This document shows positions 34,556 through 45,810 of a stretch of 64,000 nucleotides of DNA, piece after piece; position 1 is the stretch's first letter, and every line of letters begins with the position of its first letter. Origin of the DNA: Haloferax namakaokahaiae (GTDB lineage: Archaea; Halobacteriota; Halobacteria; Halobacteriales; Haloferacaceae); assembly GCF_042663225.1 (NCBI RefSeq), contig NZ_JBHTAA010000005.1, positions 806,001 to 870,000 of the forward strand. Reading direction: 5' to 3'. Both the position numbers and the translations under genes were made by a program. The notes beneath the pieces were generated by a model that worked only from the letters and a program-made list of their open reading frames with translations, was not told the origin of the DNA and made no database searches.

Positions 34556-35947
34556 TTACTCGTATGGGCCGAGTTCACACTCAGCCGCAGGACCAGCGTC
34601 GCAGGCGTACCCGAGGTCGTCACGACTCGTGATGTTGACGATCTCGAAGTACGTCCCAGAGGACTGTTCAGAGCCGGGCAGCCCTTGCACGACGGGGACG
34701 TCCCGCTGTGCCTGGTGGTCGCATCCGCGCATCGTCTCTGCGCCCATTCCGATGTTGTCGTAGTCGTAGTCTTCGAGTTGCTTGATGACTTCCGGCGGGT
34801 AGAACGTTCCCGCACGCTCTGCTGCGGCGGCGTACTGGAGCGTCTGCGCGTACGCGAGTTGAGCGGGACCCGAAGGCGTCCGGTTGTACTCGTCTTGGAA
34901 CGCCTGCGTGAACTCTTCGGACGGCGTGTTGTCGATTTGCGAGTCCCACGCGACCGTTCCGTAGATTCCTTCGATAGCGCCGCCTGCGGCCTCTGCCATC
35001 GGGCGGTTGTACAGCGGAACGAGAATCTCCATGTCCTCGTTGATACCAGCGTCAACGGCCTGTTGGACGGAGTTCGCGCCGTCGAGACCGTAGTGGTTGA
35101 GAATGAGCACGTCCGCCCCAGAGTTCTGTGCCTCCGAGAGGTACGTGGAGTAGTCGGTCGTCCCGAGCGGGGTTGCGACTGATTCGACTTCTTCCCAACC
35201 CGCGACGTCGGTCATGAACTGATTCATCGACGCCTGTTGGGTCTGTCCCCAGCTGTAGTCCGCGTACAGTTGGTAGAAGGACAGGCCTTCGCCGTAGGCG
35301 TCGCGCACCACAGGTGCGAGCGCCTGCCCGGTCATGTACGCGTTGAACATCTCACGGAAGGAGTAGCGAACACAGTCCTTCCCGGTCGTGTCGTTCGAGT
35401 GCGTCAGACAGGCCATGAACATGACCTTCTCGTTCTGACACAGCCCTTGAACAGCGATTGCAGTCGCGGACGAAGAACCGCCGGAAATCATGATTACGCC
35501 GTCGCGCTGAATCATCCCAGAAGCGGACTGTCGTGCCTGGTCGGCGTCCGTCGCGGTGTCACCGTCCACGTAGTCGATGGTGTAACCGAGCACGCCGTCT
35601 CCCGAGAGGTCGTCGAACTGCGTGTCAACCCAGCCGCCACCTTCGTTCAGGTGCTTGACCGCGAGTTCGTACGCGCGAAGTTCGTCTTCACCTTCAGACG
35701 CGTACGGACCGGACTGCGGAACGTTGAATCCGAACGTTGCGGTGTCGCCTTCGATTGGGAAGTTACCCAGTGCGGGGTAGTCGTCACCGCCGTTGCCGCC
35801 ACCGCCTCCGCCGCCGCCACCGCCGTTGCCGCCGTCATCTCCGCCGCCGCCGGTACAGCCAGCTAGACCAGCAAGCCCTGCTGCGCCCACAGCACCAGTC
35901 GCTTTTAGCACATCGCGCCGATTAAGTGGCTTGTTATCCCGTGCCAT
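34556..35947 (-). CDS. Periplasmic-type substrate-binding lipoprotein of the Liv-like ABC transporter
   Basis: A 463-residue extracellular binding protein (ligand-binding receptor family, Peripla_BP_6). The N-terminus is a Tat signal with lipobox: RRDVLKATGAVGAAGLAGLAGC, cleaved before the Cys and lipidated. A glycine-rich linker of about 25 residues follows, then FGFNVPQSGPYASEGEDELR at the start of the ligand domain. The ATG giving MARDNK is chosen because it produces a proper twin-arginine signal. The substrate cannot be read from sequence. Besides branched-chain amino acids, the family carries amides, urea and aromatic acids; acyl-CoA ligase genes beside it favour a carboxylic acid. Confidence 0.88.
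   Translation of the reverse strand: MARDNKPLNRRDVLKATGAVGAAGLAGLAGCTGGGGDDGGNGGGGGGGGGGNGGDDYPALGNFPIEGDTATFGFNVPQSGPYASEGEDELRAYELAVKHLNEGGGWVDTQFDDLSGDGVLGYTIDYVDGDTATDADQARQSASGMIQRDGVIMISGGSSSATAIAVQGLCQNEKVMFMACLTHSNDTTGKDCVRYSFREMFNAYMTGQALAPVVRDAYGEGLSFYQLYADYSWGQTQQASMNQFMTDVAGWEEVESVATPLGTTDYSTYLSEAQNSGADVLILNHYGLDGANSVQQAVDAGINEDMEILVPLYNRPMAEAAGGAIEGIYGTVAWDSQIDNTPSEEFTQAFQDEYNRTPSGPAQLAYAQTLQYAAAAERAGTFYPPEVIKQLEDYDYDNIGMGAETMRGCDHQAQRDVPVVQGLPGSEQSSGTYFEIVNITSRDDLGYACDAGPAAECELGPYE
35796..35856 (-). repeat. GCC/GGC triplet tract encoding the glycine linker
   Basis: Almost uninterrupted GGC/GGN codons in the binding-protein gene, encoding runs of Gly after the lipobox. Such tracts are prone to slippage, so the linker length may vary among strains. 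Confidence 0.7.
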
Positions 35948-35965
35948 AATTAGGTCGCCGGATAC

Positions 35966-35977
35966 ATTATTAATAAT
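35966..35977 (-). promoter_or_regulatory. AT-only palindrome at the promoter of the binding-protein gene
   Basis: ATTATTAATAAT is a perfect 12-nt palindrome located 19-30 nt before the ATG, exactly where the TATA box should be. It therefore probably is the TATA element, and its symmetry may also serve a regulator. The remaining gap to 36180 is AT-rich with no gene. Confidence 0.45.
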
Positions 35978-36180
35978 AGTTATGTATATATGCCCTAATA
36001 TTGTACCTATATTTTCGCACATATGGGGCATAGTATCGAAAACGCATATTATGCCGTATTCGACACCGAGAGGCTATCACTCGGCCAATTTGGCCGGGAT
36101 TTGTGGTTCATAGAGACTTCCTGACTATCGTGAACAAACGTTCTCGGTTGTAGATGAAAAAATCGTTAGACAGGGAGCGA

Positions 36181-37791
36181 TTATCCCTGGCCGACCATCC
36201 TGTCTTCGCCTTCCCACTCTTGTTCTCGCAGTTCGTACTTCTGGATTTTTCCGGTCGCGGTTTTCGGAAGTTCCGTGACGAACTCGATCTCTTTCGGGAC
36301 CTTATATGTCGCAATTCTGTCTCGACAGAATTCGATGAGTTCCTCGGCAGTCGTCCCGGGACTGTCAGGGTCGCCGCTCGTCGGGACGATGAACGCTTTC
36401 GGTGATTCACCCCACTCGTCCGACGGGACCGGAATGACGGCGACGTCAGCCACCTTCTCGTGGTCGAACAGCGTGTCTTCGAGTTCGATACTGGAGATAT
36501 TCTCCCCGCCGGAGATGATGATGTCCTTCTTGCGGTCCTGGATGCTGATAAAGCCGTCTTCGTCCACGGTGGCGAGGTCACCCATGTGATAGTAGCCCTC
36601 CAACCGCGAGTTGAACGCCTCGTCGGTCGCTTCTGGCTTGTTCCAGTACTTGTCCATCACCTGGTTGCCGGCGACGACGATTTCGCCGATGCTCGTCCCG
36701 TCGCGCGGCACGTCGGTACCGTCGTCGTCAACGACGCGCACGTCGGTTCCGAGGTAGCCGATTCCCTGTTTCTTCATGACGCCGAAACGCTCGTCACCGT
36801 CGCCGAGGAACCGTGCCGCCTCGGACGTCGTGATGAGCGGTCCGGTCTCCGTCGCCCCGTAGACGTGCATGAGGTGCCAACCGAACGTGTCTTCGACCGT
36901 TCGAATCGTCGCTTCGGGCGGTGCTGCGCCCGCGGTGGCCGCACGGACCGGGTTCGCGCCGGTCATCTCCATCCCGTCGTTCTCGCGGTACAGTTTCTGC
37001 AGGATGTTGAGCACCGTCGGCGCGGCACAGAGGTAGGAGACGTCCTCTTCTCGAATCGCATCGACGACCGCCTGCGCATCGACGCCGCGAGTGCAGACGT
37101 GCTTCGCACCGTGACCCGTAATCGCGTAGATGTGTCCCCACCCGTTGACGTGGAACATCGGCAGCGTCCACAGGTACACGTCGTCGTCGGTGATGTGCTG
37201 GTGCATCGAGATGAGGTACGCGTGTATCGTCTCGGCGCGGTGGGTCCGACAGACGCCTTTGGGGTCGCCGGTGGTCCCCGACGTGTAGTTGATGGTGATG
37301 AGTTCGTCTTCGCGCATCTCCGGGCGCTCGTACTCGGTCGAATCGGCGACGAACTCGTCGAAGTCGAGCCAATCACCATCGACCTTCTCGGGGTCGTTGG
37401 TGACGAAAATTTCGGTCGGGATGTCGTCTCGCACCGACTCGATTTTCTCGGCGAAGTCGTAGTCGGCGTAAATCGCTTTGACCTCCGCGTCGTTCAGCAT
37501 GTACTCGAAATCGGCGGGGACGAGGCGGTAGTTGAGCGGCATGTGGATGGCCCCGATTTGCATCGACCCGTAGGCCGCTTCGAGGTGGTAGTGCGTGTTC
37601 GGGTCCAACACGGCCACCCGGTCCCCCTTTTCGACGCCCTTTGCCTGTAAGGCCGCCGAGAACCCATCGGCTCTGTCACCTAACTCGCCGTAGGTATATC
37701 GTTCACCCGTCGTTGCAACGACCGCCTCTTTGTCGCCGTAATACCGGCGTGCGCGGTCGAGAAATTCCGTCACGAGGAGTGGCTTCTCCAT
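36181..37791 (-). CDS. Acyl-CoA synthetase (AMP-forming, medium/long-chain type)
   Basis: A 536-residue member of the ANL superfamily. ATP-binding motif ITINYTSGTTGDPKGVCRTH, the substrate/adenylate segment HVYGATETGPL, the hinge region GYYHMGDLATVDEDGFISIQDRKKD, and the catalytic Lys in TATGKIQKYELRE are all visible. It forms an acyl-adenylate and then an acyl-CoA. It lies upstream of the Liv-like operon on the same strand, with a 233-nt control region between, which links substrate uptake and CoA activation. The acid used cannot be deduced. Confidence 0.9.
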   Translation of the reverse strand: MEKPLLVTEFLDRARRYYGDKEAVVATTGERYTYGELGDRADGFSAALQAKGVEKGDRVAVLDPNTHYHLEAAYGSMQIGAIHMPLNYRLVPADFEYMLNDAEVKAIYADYDFAEKIESVRDDIPTEIFVTNDPEKVDGDWLDFDEFVADSTEYERPEMREDELITINYTSGTTGDPKGVCRTHRAETIHAYLISMHQHITDDDVYLWTLPMFHVNGWGHIYAITGHGAKHVCTRGVDAQAVVDAIREEDVSYLCAAPTVLNILQKLYRENDGMEMTGANPVRAATAGAAPPEATIRTVEDTFGWHLMHVYGATETGPLITTSEAARFLGDGDERFGVMKKQGIGYLGTDVRVVDDDGTDVPRDGTSIGEIVVAGNQVMDKYWNKPEATDEAFNSRLEGYYHMGDLATVDEDGFISIQDRKKDIIISGGENISSIELEDTLFDHEKVADVAVIPVPSDEWGESPKAFIVPTSGDPDSPGTTAEELIEFCRDRIATYKVPKEIEFVTELPKTATGKIQKYELREQEWEGEDRMVGQG

Positions 37792-37926
37792 ACACCGAGT
37801 TGTTCACAAACATTATGAATAAATGTGTAGGGTGGTGCCACATCGCGCAGCCGTGCAAATTGTTGTCAATGAAAGAGTCAATACGGATGTGAATGTGGCA
37901 TAGCAGACTATATTACTATCCAATCT

Positions 37927-38223
37927 ATGCACGAAAATAACTTGGTAGTGCGCGTCGAGTACGCAGATATGTCCTTTTCGGACTACGTCGGTCAGTCACT
38001 CGGTGGGAACGGCGAAACGATCGTTCGAGTCGCGCCACATCGCCTCTGGCAACCGGAGGGCGAGCGAATCGAACCCTGCACGTACAGCGGCGAAGAGTTA
38101 GTTCTCTCGGAGAAGCACCTGCTCGTCGTCCTCGAAAAAGACGGCATTCGCTCGCGGTTGTACTTCCGTGACGAGGAGTCACTCAATGCGTGGCTTGACG
38201 AGCACAGCGAAGCACACCAATAA
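37927..38223 (+). CDS. Hypothetical 98-residue protein
   Basis: A small acidic protein without membrane segments, containing PHRLWQPEGERIEPCTYSGEELVLSEKHLLVVL and ending in an acidic helix. A TATA-like CTATATTA about 15-20 nt upstream fits a leaderless start, though slightly close; MSFSDYVGQ 14 codons downstream is the alternative start. It is divergent from the acyl-CoA ligase and convergent with acs. No family recognised. Confidence 0.65.
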   Translation: MHENNLVVRVEYADMSFSDYVGQSLGGNGETIVRVAPHRLWQPEGERIEPCTYSGEELVLSEKHLLVVLEKDGIRSRLYFRDEESLNAWLDEHSEAHQ

Positions 38224-38239
38224 AAACGCGGCCGAGGAG

Positions 38240-40228
<1,989 letters not shown>

Positions 40229-40248
40229 AGTACGTGTTAACTTGTATA

Positions 40249-40265
40249 ATCATGCATGATAAATG
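40249..40265 (-). promoter_or_regulatory. Palindrome and TATA-like box upstream of acs
   Basis: ATCATGCATGAT (40249-40260) is a perfect 12-nt palindrome 21-32 nt before the ATG and overlaps a TATA-like ATTTATC on the minus strand. A regulator binding here would compete with the basal factors. Confidence 0.45.
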
Positions 40266-40381
40266 TATGTAGTAAGGCAGTGGGGACGGGCGATTTCGTC
40301 CGAAAAATACTGTCCGAGAAAAGCGGATGAATCGGCGTTCCTTCTCGCGGTCTGACGGTTCCCGCTCCGGCCTGCTCGCCG

Positions 40382-42082
40382 TTACATCACGCCGATGGTC
40401 TCGCGGTACGTGCCGTACTCTTCGGCGAACACGTCCATGATTTCGCCCATCGTCACGTACTGCTTGACCGCATCGACGAGGACGGGCATGACGTTCTCGC
40501 CGTTCTTCGTGGCCTCGCGGAGTTCGTCGAGCGCGGCTTCGACGGCGTCGTCGTCACGCTCTGCTTTGACTTCCTCTAAGCGAGCGAGCTGACGCGTCTG
40601 CACCTCGTCGGCGACGTGGAGTAGGTCCGGTCGCGTGTCCTCGTCCGTCGCGTACTTGTTCACGCCGACCACGGTCTCTTCGCCGGTTTCGACGCGCGAC
40701 TGGTACTCGTAGGAGGCTTCGCTGATTTCGCGGTGGAAGTAGCCCTCGTCGATGCCTTCGAGGATGCCGTCGCGGACCGACCCGTCGCCGAGTTCTTTGA
40801 GTTCCTCGATGTAGGCCATCGCCTCGGCCTCGACTTCGTCGGTCAGTTTCTCGACGAAGTAACTGCCGCCGAGCGGGTCCATCACGTCCGCAGCGCCGGA
40901 CTCTTCGGCGATAATCTGCTGGGTGCGGAGTGCGACCGTGACAGCTTCTTCGGACGGCAGTGCGAGCGCCTCGTCGAAGCTGTTGGTGTGGAGCGACTGG
41001 GTGCCGCCGAGGACGCCGGCGAGCGCCTGAATCGTCACGCGTACGATGTTGTTGAGTGGCTGTTGCGCGGTCAGCGATTGCCCCGCCGTCTGCGTGTGGA
41101 ACTTGAGCTGTTTCGACCCGTCTTTCTCCGCGCCGTACCACTCGGACATGACGTGGTAGTAGATGCGGCGGGCGGCGCGGAACTTGGCGACTTCCTCGAA
41201 GATGGAGTTGTGGGAGTTGAAGAAGAACGAAAGCTGGGGGGCGAAGTCGTCCACGTCGAGGCCGCGGTCGATGGCGTCTTCGACGTACGCGAAGCCGTCG
41301 GCGAGGGTGAACGCGAGTTCCTGCACGGCCGTCGAACCCGCCTCGCGGATGTGGTAGCCCGAGATGGAGATTGGCCGGATGCGCGGCGTCTCTTGGGCCG
41401 CGAACTCCACGGTGTCGGTGACGAGTTTCAGCGAGGGTTCCGGCGGGATGACCCACTCCTTCTGCGCGATGAACTCTTTGAGCATGTCGTTCTGGAACGT
41501 CCCGCCGATTTGCTTGCGAGAGACACCGCGTTCGTCGGCGAGTGCGACGTACATCGCGTAGATGACCGGCGCGCTCGGGTTGATGGTAAAGGAGGTCGTC
41601 ACCTCGCCGATGTCGATGCCCTCGAAGAGAATCTCCATGTCGCGGAGCGTATCGACCGCGACGCCCTCTTTGCCGACCTCGCCGTCGGAGAGCGGGTCGT
41701 CGGAGTCCTTGCCCATGAGCGACGGCATGTCGAACGCCGTCGAGAGACCCATCTGACCGTTGTCGATGAGGTAGTGGAAACGCTCGTTGGTCTCCTCGGC
41801 GGTCCCGAAGCCAGCGAACTGTCGCATCGTCCACGTCCGGCCGCGGTACATCGTCGGGTAGACGCCGCGGGTGTAGGGTGCCTCGCCGGGGAAGCCGAGG
41901 TCCTCCTCGTAGTCGAGGTCCGCAACGTCGTCGGGGGTGTAGAGGTCGTCTACCTCGTGATTCGAGACGGTCGCAAAGCGCTCTTTCCGCTCGCCGTACT
42001 TGTCGAGCAGCGGGTCGCGGGTCTCGTCTTCCCACTCGTCGCGGGCCTCACGAATCGATTCGAGGTCCTCCTCGTCGTACAT
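40382..42082 (-). CDS. Methylmalonyl-CoA mutase large (catalytic) subunit
   Basis: A 566-residue protein with the mutase catalytic barrel only: PYTRGVYPTMYRGRTWTMRQ near residue 70, SLMGKDSDDPLSDGEVGKEG, NDMLKEFIAQKEWVIPPEPS, SISGYHIREAGS. The B12-binding domain is absent, as in archaeal split enzymes where it is a separate small gene, not found here. With B12 it interconverts methylmalonyl-CoA and succinyl-CoA, feeding propionyl-CoA into the TCA cycle. It is cooriented with acs, 153 nt upstream. Confidence 0.93.
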   Translation of the reverse strand: MYDEEDLESIREARDEWEDETRDPLLDKYGERKERFATVSNHEVDDLYTPDDVADLDYEEDLGFPGEAPYTRGVYPTMYRGRTWTMRQFAGFGTAEETNERFHYLIDNGQMGLSTAFDMPSLMGKDSDDPLSDGEVGKEGVAVDTLRDMEILFEGIDIGEVTTSFTINPSAPVIYAMYVALADERGVSRKQIGGTFQNDMLKEFIAQKEWVIPPEPSLKLVTDTVEFAAQETPRIRPISISGYHIREAGSTAVQELAFTLADGFAYVEDAIDRGLDVDDFAPQLSFFFNSHNSIFEEVAKFRAARRIYYHVMSEWYGAEKDGSKQLKFHTQTAGQSLTAQQPLNNIVRVTIQALAGVLGGTQSLHTNSFDEALALPSEEAVTVALRTQQIIAEESGAADVMDPLGGSYFVEKLTDEVEAEAMAYIEELKELGDGSVRDGILEGIDEGYFHREISEASYEYQSRVETGEETVVGVNKYATDEDTRPDLLHVADEVQTRQLARLEEVKAERDDDAVEAALDELREATKNGENVMPVLVDAVKQYVTMGEIMDVFAEEYGTYRETIGVM

Positions 42083-42223
42083 AGTTCACAAGTCGGATGG
42101 ACAATGATTAAGGATTCGGGTCTGTCTCGTCGTTCGATTCATCGAACCGACAGCTCTCCCGAATTCGACACGGAGACCATCGCACCTATCACCTCCTCGG
42201 TTCCTACTCCCAACAATTAGCAG

Positions 42224-44170
42224 ATGGTCATCTTGACTCCGACTGCGACGCGGTGGGCAACGGCCGTCGTCGCGCTCGTCGTCGTCCTCGCCAGTCTCTC
42301 GTTCGTCGTCCCGGCCGCCGGGTCGGTTTCGCCCGTCGAGTTCGACGACACCGTCAAGACCGGCGGGACCGCAGTCGATGTCCAACAGGCCGAAGCCGAC
42401 GGGTTCGAAGTCCCCGTCGCGCAGGTCCACTTCTCGCGGTACCGGTACGTCATGGGCTACTACGACGTCCAGACCGCCGCCGCCGACACCCAATCACCCG
42501 AGAGCGCACGACAGTTCGGCGACCCGCTGGCCGTCTTCGTCACCGACTACGCGCACGTGATACCCCTCGTTGACGACGACGGTCACCTCCGGACGAAGCA
42601 CAACCGCGCGACTGGGTGGGTCGAAGCCGACGAGGCAGTCTTCGTCGTCGAGTCTGGCGCGCGCGTCGCCTCCGGACCAATCGTCGTTCCGTTCTCTGAC
42701 CCCGCCGACGCCCGCGATTTCGCCGACGAGTACGGCGGCGAGGTAGTGGGCTGGAAGCAAGTCCAAAATCGGGCCGAAAACCCGCTCTCGGCGCGACTCG
42801 ATGCGTTCGAATCGTCGGTCGAGGCGCACCACGCGCGGGCCGACCAGACCACCGCTGCGAGTGAACGACTGTTCGCGCGACCCGTCTCGATGGTCGTCGG
42901 CGACGACGCGCCAACCATCCGCGCGGCGGTCGAATCCGCACCGGCGAACACGACTGTCTACGTCCCGCCCGGCACCTACGAAGTCGATACCGTCGAGCTG
43001 AATCGTTCGATTACGCTCCTCGGCGCGGGCAAGGAGACGGAACTCGTCGGCGACGGAAACGGCAGCGTCGTCCACGTCCGCGCCGAGTCGGCCGCCGTCG
43101 GCAACCTCTCGATTGGGGGCGTGGGCGACGTCGGCACGCGCGGCGTCCAAGCGACCAACGAGTCCGTGGATTGGGACACGCGAGTGACCCTCGCCTACGG
43201 CCGCGGCGACGCCGGTATCGTCCTCGACGGTGCGAACGACTCGGCGATTCGAGACGTGCGCATCGACACGCCCGCGAGCGGCGTCATCGCCCGCGAGAGT
43301 CGAGCCAGCATCTCGAATCTCACCGTGCAAGGCGCAGACAAACCCTCGGACGGCTTTATGGGCGTCGTCCTCATCGGCCAGCCATCGGTCGTCCAGCACT
43401 CCACGTTTCTCGACGGCCGTGACGGCGTCTACACCCATCGCGCCGACGGGAGCGTCGTCCGCGACAACTACATGGAGAGCGGGCGGTACGGCGTCCACGA
43501 GATGTACACCTCGGACACGCTCGTCGCCGACAACGTGGTCCGAGAGAACGAAATCGGCGTCATCATCATGACCAGACCGGTCGGCAACCTCGTCGTCGGC
43601 AACGACGTTCGGGACTCCGAATTCGGCTTCATCCCCGCCGGGAGCGACACCTACGTCGCCGACAACGTGTTCGCCCGCAACGAGTACGGCATGGACGTGA
43701 GCGGCGACCGGCAGGTGTACGTCCGAAACGTCGTCGCCGGCAACCACGTGGGAGTCCGCGGCAGTTCCACCTTCCCGACCAACGTCGTCGTTAGCAACGA
43801 CATCGTCGGCAACGACGTGCGGGTCGAATCGACGCTCGGGCCGATGCGGACGTGGACCGTCGGTGGCGAGGGCAACTACTGGGGCGAACTCCCCGTCGCA
43901 GACGCCGACGGCGACGGCACCTACGACCGGGCGTTCGAACCATCGAACCCGGTCGATGCGAACCTCACGCGCGACCCCTCGGCGCTCGTGCTCTCGAACT
44001 CGCCCGTTATGGAGGCACTGCGGAGCGTCCGAGACGAAATCGCCGGTCTACGCGGGTCGGGCGTGGTCGATACCGCCCCGCGAACGAAAGCTGTTCACGA
44101 CGATATGGACACAGTACTCAACACGTCGGCGCGCATCGACTCACAGTACACGGAGCGTGCCGATGACTGA
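42224..44170 (+). CDS. nosD: NosD-type beta-helix protein with NosL-like N-terminal region
   Basis: A 648-residue exported protein. A signal peptide (about 1-37) is followed by a region (about 55-185) containing FVTDYAHVIPL, AVFVVESGARVASGPIVVPF and SDPADARDFADEYGGEVVGW. This reads like the copper chaperone NosL but lacks its Cys lipobox. From about residue 222 a right-handed beta-helix of the NosD/copper-binding type follows, with repeated NxV-x-xN-x-xG turns. NosD with NosF and NosY exports a factor needed for copper site assembly of nitrous oxide reductase. No nosZ is in the window. The stop overlaps the next start by 8 nt. Confidence 0.85.
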   Translation: MVILTPTATRWATAVVALVVVLASLSFVVPAAGSVSPVEFDDTVKTGGTAVDVQQAEADGFEVPVAQVHFSRYRYVMGYYDVQTAAADTQSPESARQFGDPLAVFVTDYAHVIPLVDDDGHLRTKHNRATGWVEADEAVFVVESGARVASGPIVVPFSDPADARDFADEYGGEVVGWKQVQNRAENPLSARLDAFESSVEAHHARADQTTAASERLFARPVSMVVGDDAPTIRAAVESAPANTTVYVPPGTYEVDTVELNRSITLLGAGKETELVGDGNGSVVHVRAESAAVGNLSIGGVGDVGTRGVQATNESVDWDTRVTLAYGRGDAGIVLDGANDSAIRDVRIDTPASGVIARESRASISNLTVQGADKPSDGFMGVVLIGQPSVVQHSTFLDGRDGVYTHRADGSVVRDNYMESGRYGVHEMYTSDTLVADNVVRENEIGVIIMTRPVGNLVVGNDVRDSEFGFIPAGSDTYVADNVFARNEYGMDVSGDRQVYVRNVVAGNHVGVRGSSTFPTNVVVSNDIVGNDVRVESTLGPMRTWTVGGEGNYWGELPVADADGDGTYDRAFEPSNPVDANLTRDPSALVLSNSPVMEALRSVRDEIAGLRGSGVVDTAPRTKAVHDDMDTVLNTSARIDSQYTERADD

Positions 44171-44981
44171 CCACGAGAACCGACACCCACGAACGAACGC
44201 CTCGACGCCGACGCTCGATGATTCGACGCCGACGCTCGCCGCCGAGAACGTCTCGCACCGATTCGGCGACCTGCGAGTGCTCGAAGACGTGTCGCTGTCG
44301 GTCGAGCCGGGCGAAACCGTCGCCGTCGTCGGCCCGAACGGGTCGGGGAAGTCAACACTTCTCCGGTTCCTCGCAGGGGTCCGAACGCCCGATTCGGGGA
44401 CCGTCACGCAGTCGGCCGCCGGAGACGCGCCCGGAGAGGGACGACAGAGTGGCTATCTCCCTCAACAACCCGAGTTCCGCGCCGGGTTCTGCCTCCGCGA
44501 CACGCTGGCGTTCTACGCGAAGTTCGTCGAGGGCGCGGACATCGACCAGACGCTCGACCAAGTCGGCCTCGCCGAGATCCGCGGCCAGCACACCGAGACG
44601 CTCTCGGGCGGGCAGACTCGTCTGTTGGGACTCGGCCGAGCACTCCTCGGCGACCCGCCGCTTCTCGTCCTCGACGAACCCGCCAGCGGCCTCGACCCCG
44701 AGATGGTCGAACGCCTCTTCGCTATCGTCTCCGACATCGCGTCGAGCGGGCGAAGCGTCGTCCTCTCGTCGCACAACCTCGGACCGGTCGAACGAGTCGC
44801 CGACCGAGTGCTCGTGCTCTCCGACGGCCGGGTCGTCGCCGACGGGTCGCCGCGGGAGTTAGTCGAACGAAGCGGCGCGCCGGACCTCCAGATGGCGTTC
44901 GGGACGCTCGTCTCGGGGGACGAAGACGAACCCGCGTCCACCGACGCGCGACGGACGCCGGACGAGGTGGTCGAACAGTGA
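44163..44981 (+). CDS. nosF: NosF-type ABC transporter ATP-binding protein
   Basis: A 272-residue ATPase with Walker A VGPNGSGKSTLL, signature LSGGQTRLLGLGRAL and Walker B LLVLDEPASGLDP. The start (MTDHENRHPR) overlaps the nosD-like stop by 8 nt and its stop overlaps the permease start by 4 nt, so the three form one coupled operon. The ~35-residue N-terminal extension and acidic C-terminal tail are halophilic additions. Confidence 0.9.
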   Translation: MTDHENRHPRTNASTPTLDDSTPTLAAENVSHRFGDLRVLEDVSLSVEPGETVAVVGPNGSGKSTLLRFLAGVRTPDSGTVTQSAAGDAPGEGRQSGYLPQQPEFRAGFCLRDTLAFYAKFVEGADIDQTLDQVGLAEIRGQHTETLSGGQTRLLGLGRALLGDPPLLVLDEPASGLDPEMVERLFAIVSDIASSGRSVVLSSHNLGPVERVADRVLVLSDGRVVADGSPRELVERSGAPDLQMAFGTLVSGDEDEPASTDARRTPDEVVEQ

Positions 44982-45778
44982 GCGAGATGGACGACCTGTT
45001 CGCGGTGGCCGCCCGCGAGTTACAGACGATGGCTCGCATGCCCGCGATGGTCGCACTCTCGGGAGTGTTCACACTCACTATCGTCGCCGTCGCGGCCGCC
45101 GGGTCGGGCGCGCGCGGTGGATTCGTCCCGCTCGTCCTCGACCTCTTGCCGTTCGTCGAACTTCTCCTGCCACTTCTTGCGTTCGCACTCTGCTATCGCG
45201 TCGTCCTCGCCGACCGGAATCGCGGCGAGATAGACGTACTCCGGACCTTCGGCGTCTCCCGATTGGCTTACGTCGGCGGCGTCTACCTCGGCCGTGGACT
45301 CACGCTCGTCACCGTGGTCGGTACCTCGCTCGTTGCGGCAGGCGCGGCCGTCCTCGTCTTGTCGCCACCCGAATCGGCGTTTCTCGCGGTCAACACCGCG
45401 GCCGACTCGCCGCTCGCGTTTGTCAGATTCGGTGTCCTCTCTGTCCTGTTTGCACTGACCACCGCGGCGATTGCGCTGGCCATCTCGGCGGCGGCGCGCA
45501 CGACGCGACAGGCGCTCGCGTTCGCCGTCGGCCTGCTCGTCGTCTTCGCTGTCGGCGTCGATGCCGCGGCAGTCGCGGGCGTCCTCTCGGGGACGTTCGG
45601 ACTGGAGACGGTCCCCGCCGTGGTCGCACTCAGTCCGAACGGGGCGTTTCGAACGCTCGTCTTCTCGCTGGCCGTCGAATCCGGGTCGTCGCCGTCGCCA
45701 CTTCTCGCGCTCGTCGGCCTGTTCGCGTGGCTCTTCGGAAGCGTCGGTGTCGCGGTTGCGACCGCGTGGGACCGGTGA
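44978..45778 (+). CDS. nosY: NosY-type ABC transporter permease
   Basis: A 266-residue permease with about six membrane segments and the ABC-2 style coupling pattern YRVVLADRNRGEIDVLRTFGVSRLAYVGGVYLGR. It begins with a GTG in the GTGA overlap with nosF; an ATG three codons later is the alternative. It completes the NosDFY unit. The exported substrate of such transporters is thought to be a sulfur species or copper-assembly factor; here the target enzyme is unknown. Confidence 0.87.
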   Translation: MSEMDDLFAVAARELQTMARMPAMVALSGVFTLTIVAVAAAGSGARGGFVPLVLDLLPFVELLLPLLAFALCYRVVLADRNRGEIDVLRTFGVSRLAYVGGVYLGRGLTLVTVVGTSLVAAGAAVLVLSPPESAFLAVNTAADSPLAFVRFGVLSVLFALTTAAIALAISAAARTTRQALAFAVGLLVVFAVGVDAAAVAGVLSGTFGLETVPAVVALSPNGAFRTLVFSLAVESGSSPSPLLALVGLFAWLFGSVGVAVATAWDR

Positions 45779-45810
45779 AAGTTGGGATTGTGTGAAAACG
45801 AGCGTCCAGT

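Noticed and set aside
35796..35856. GCC triplet run considered as a structural repeat element
   Set aside because: It is explained by glycine codons in the linker of the binding lipoprotein.
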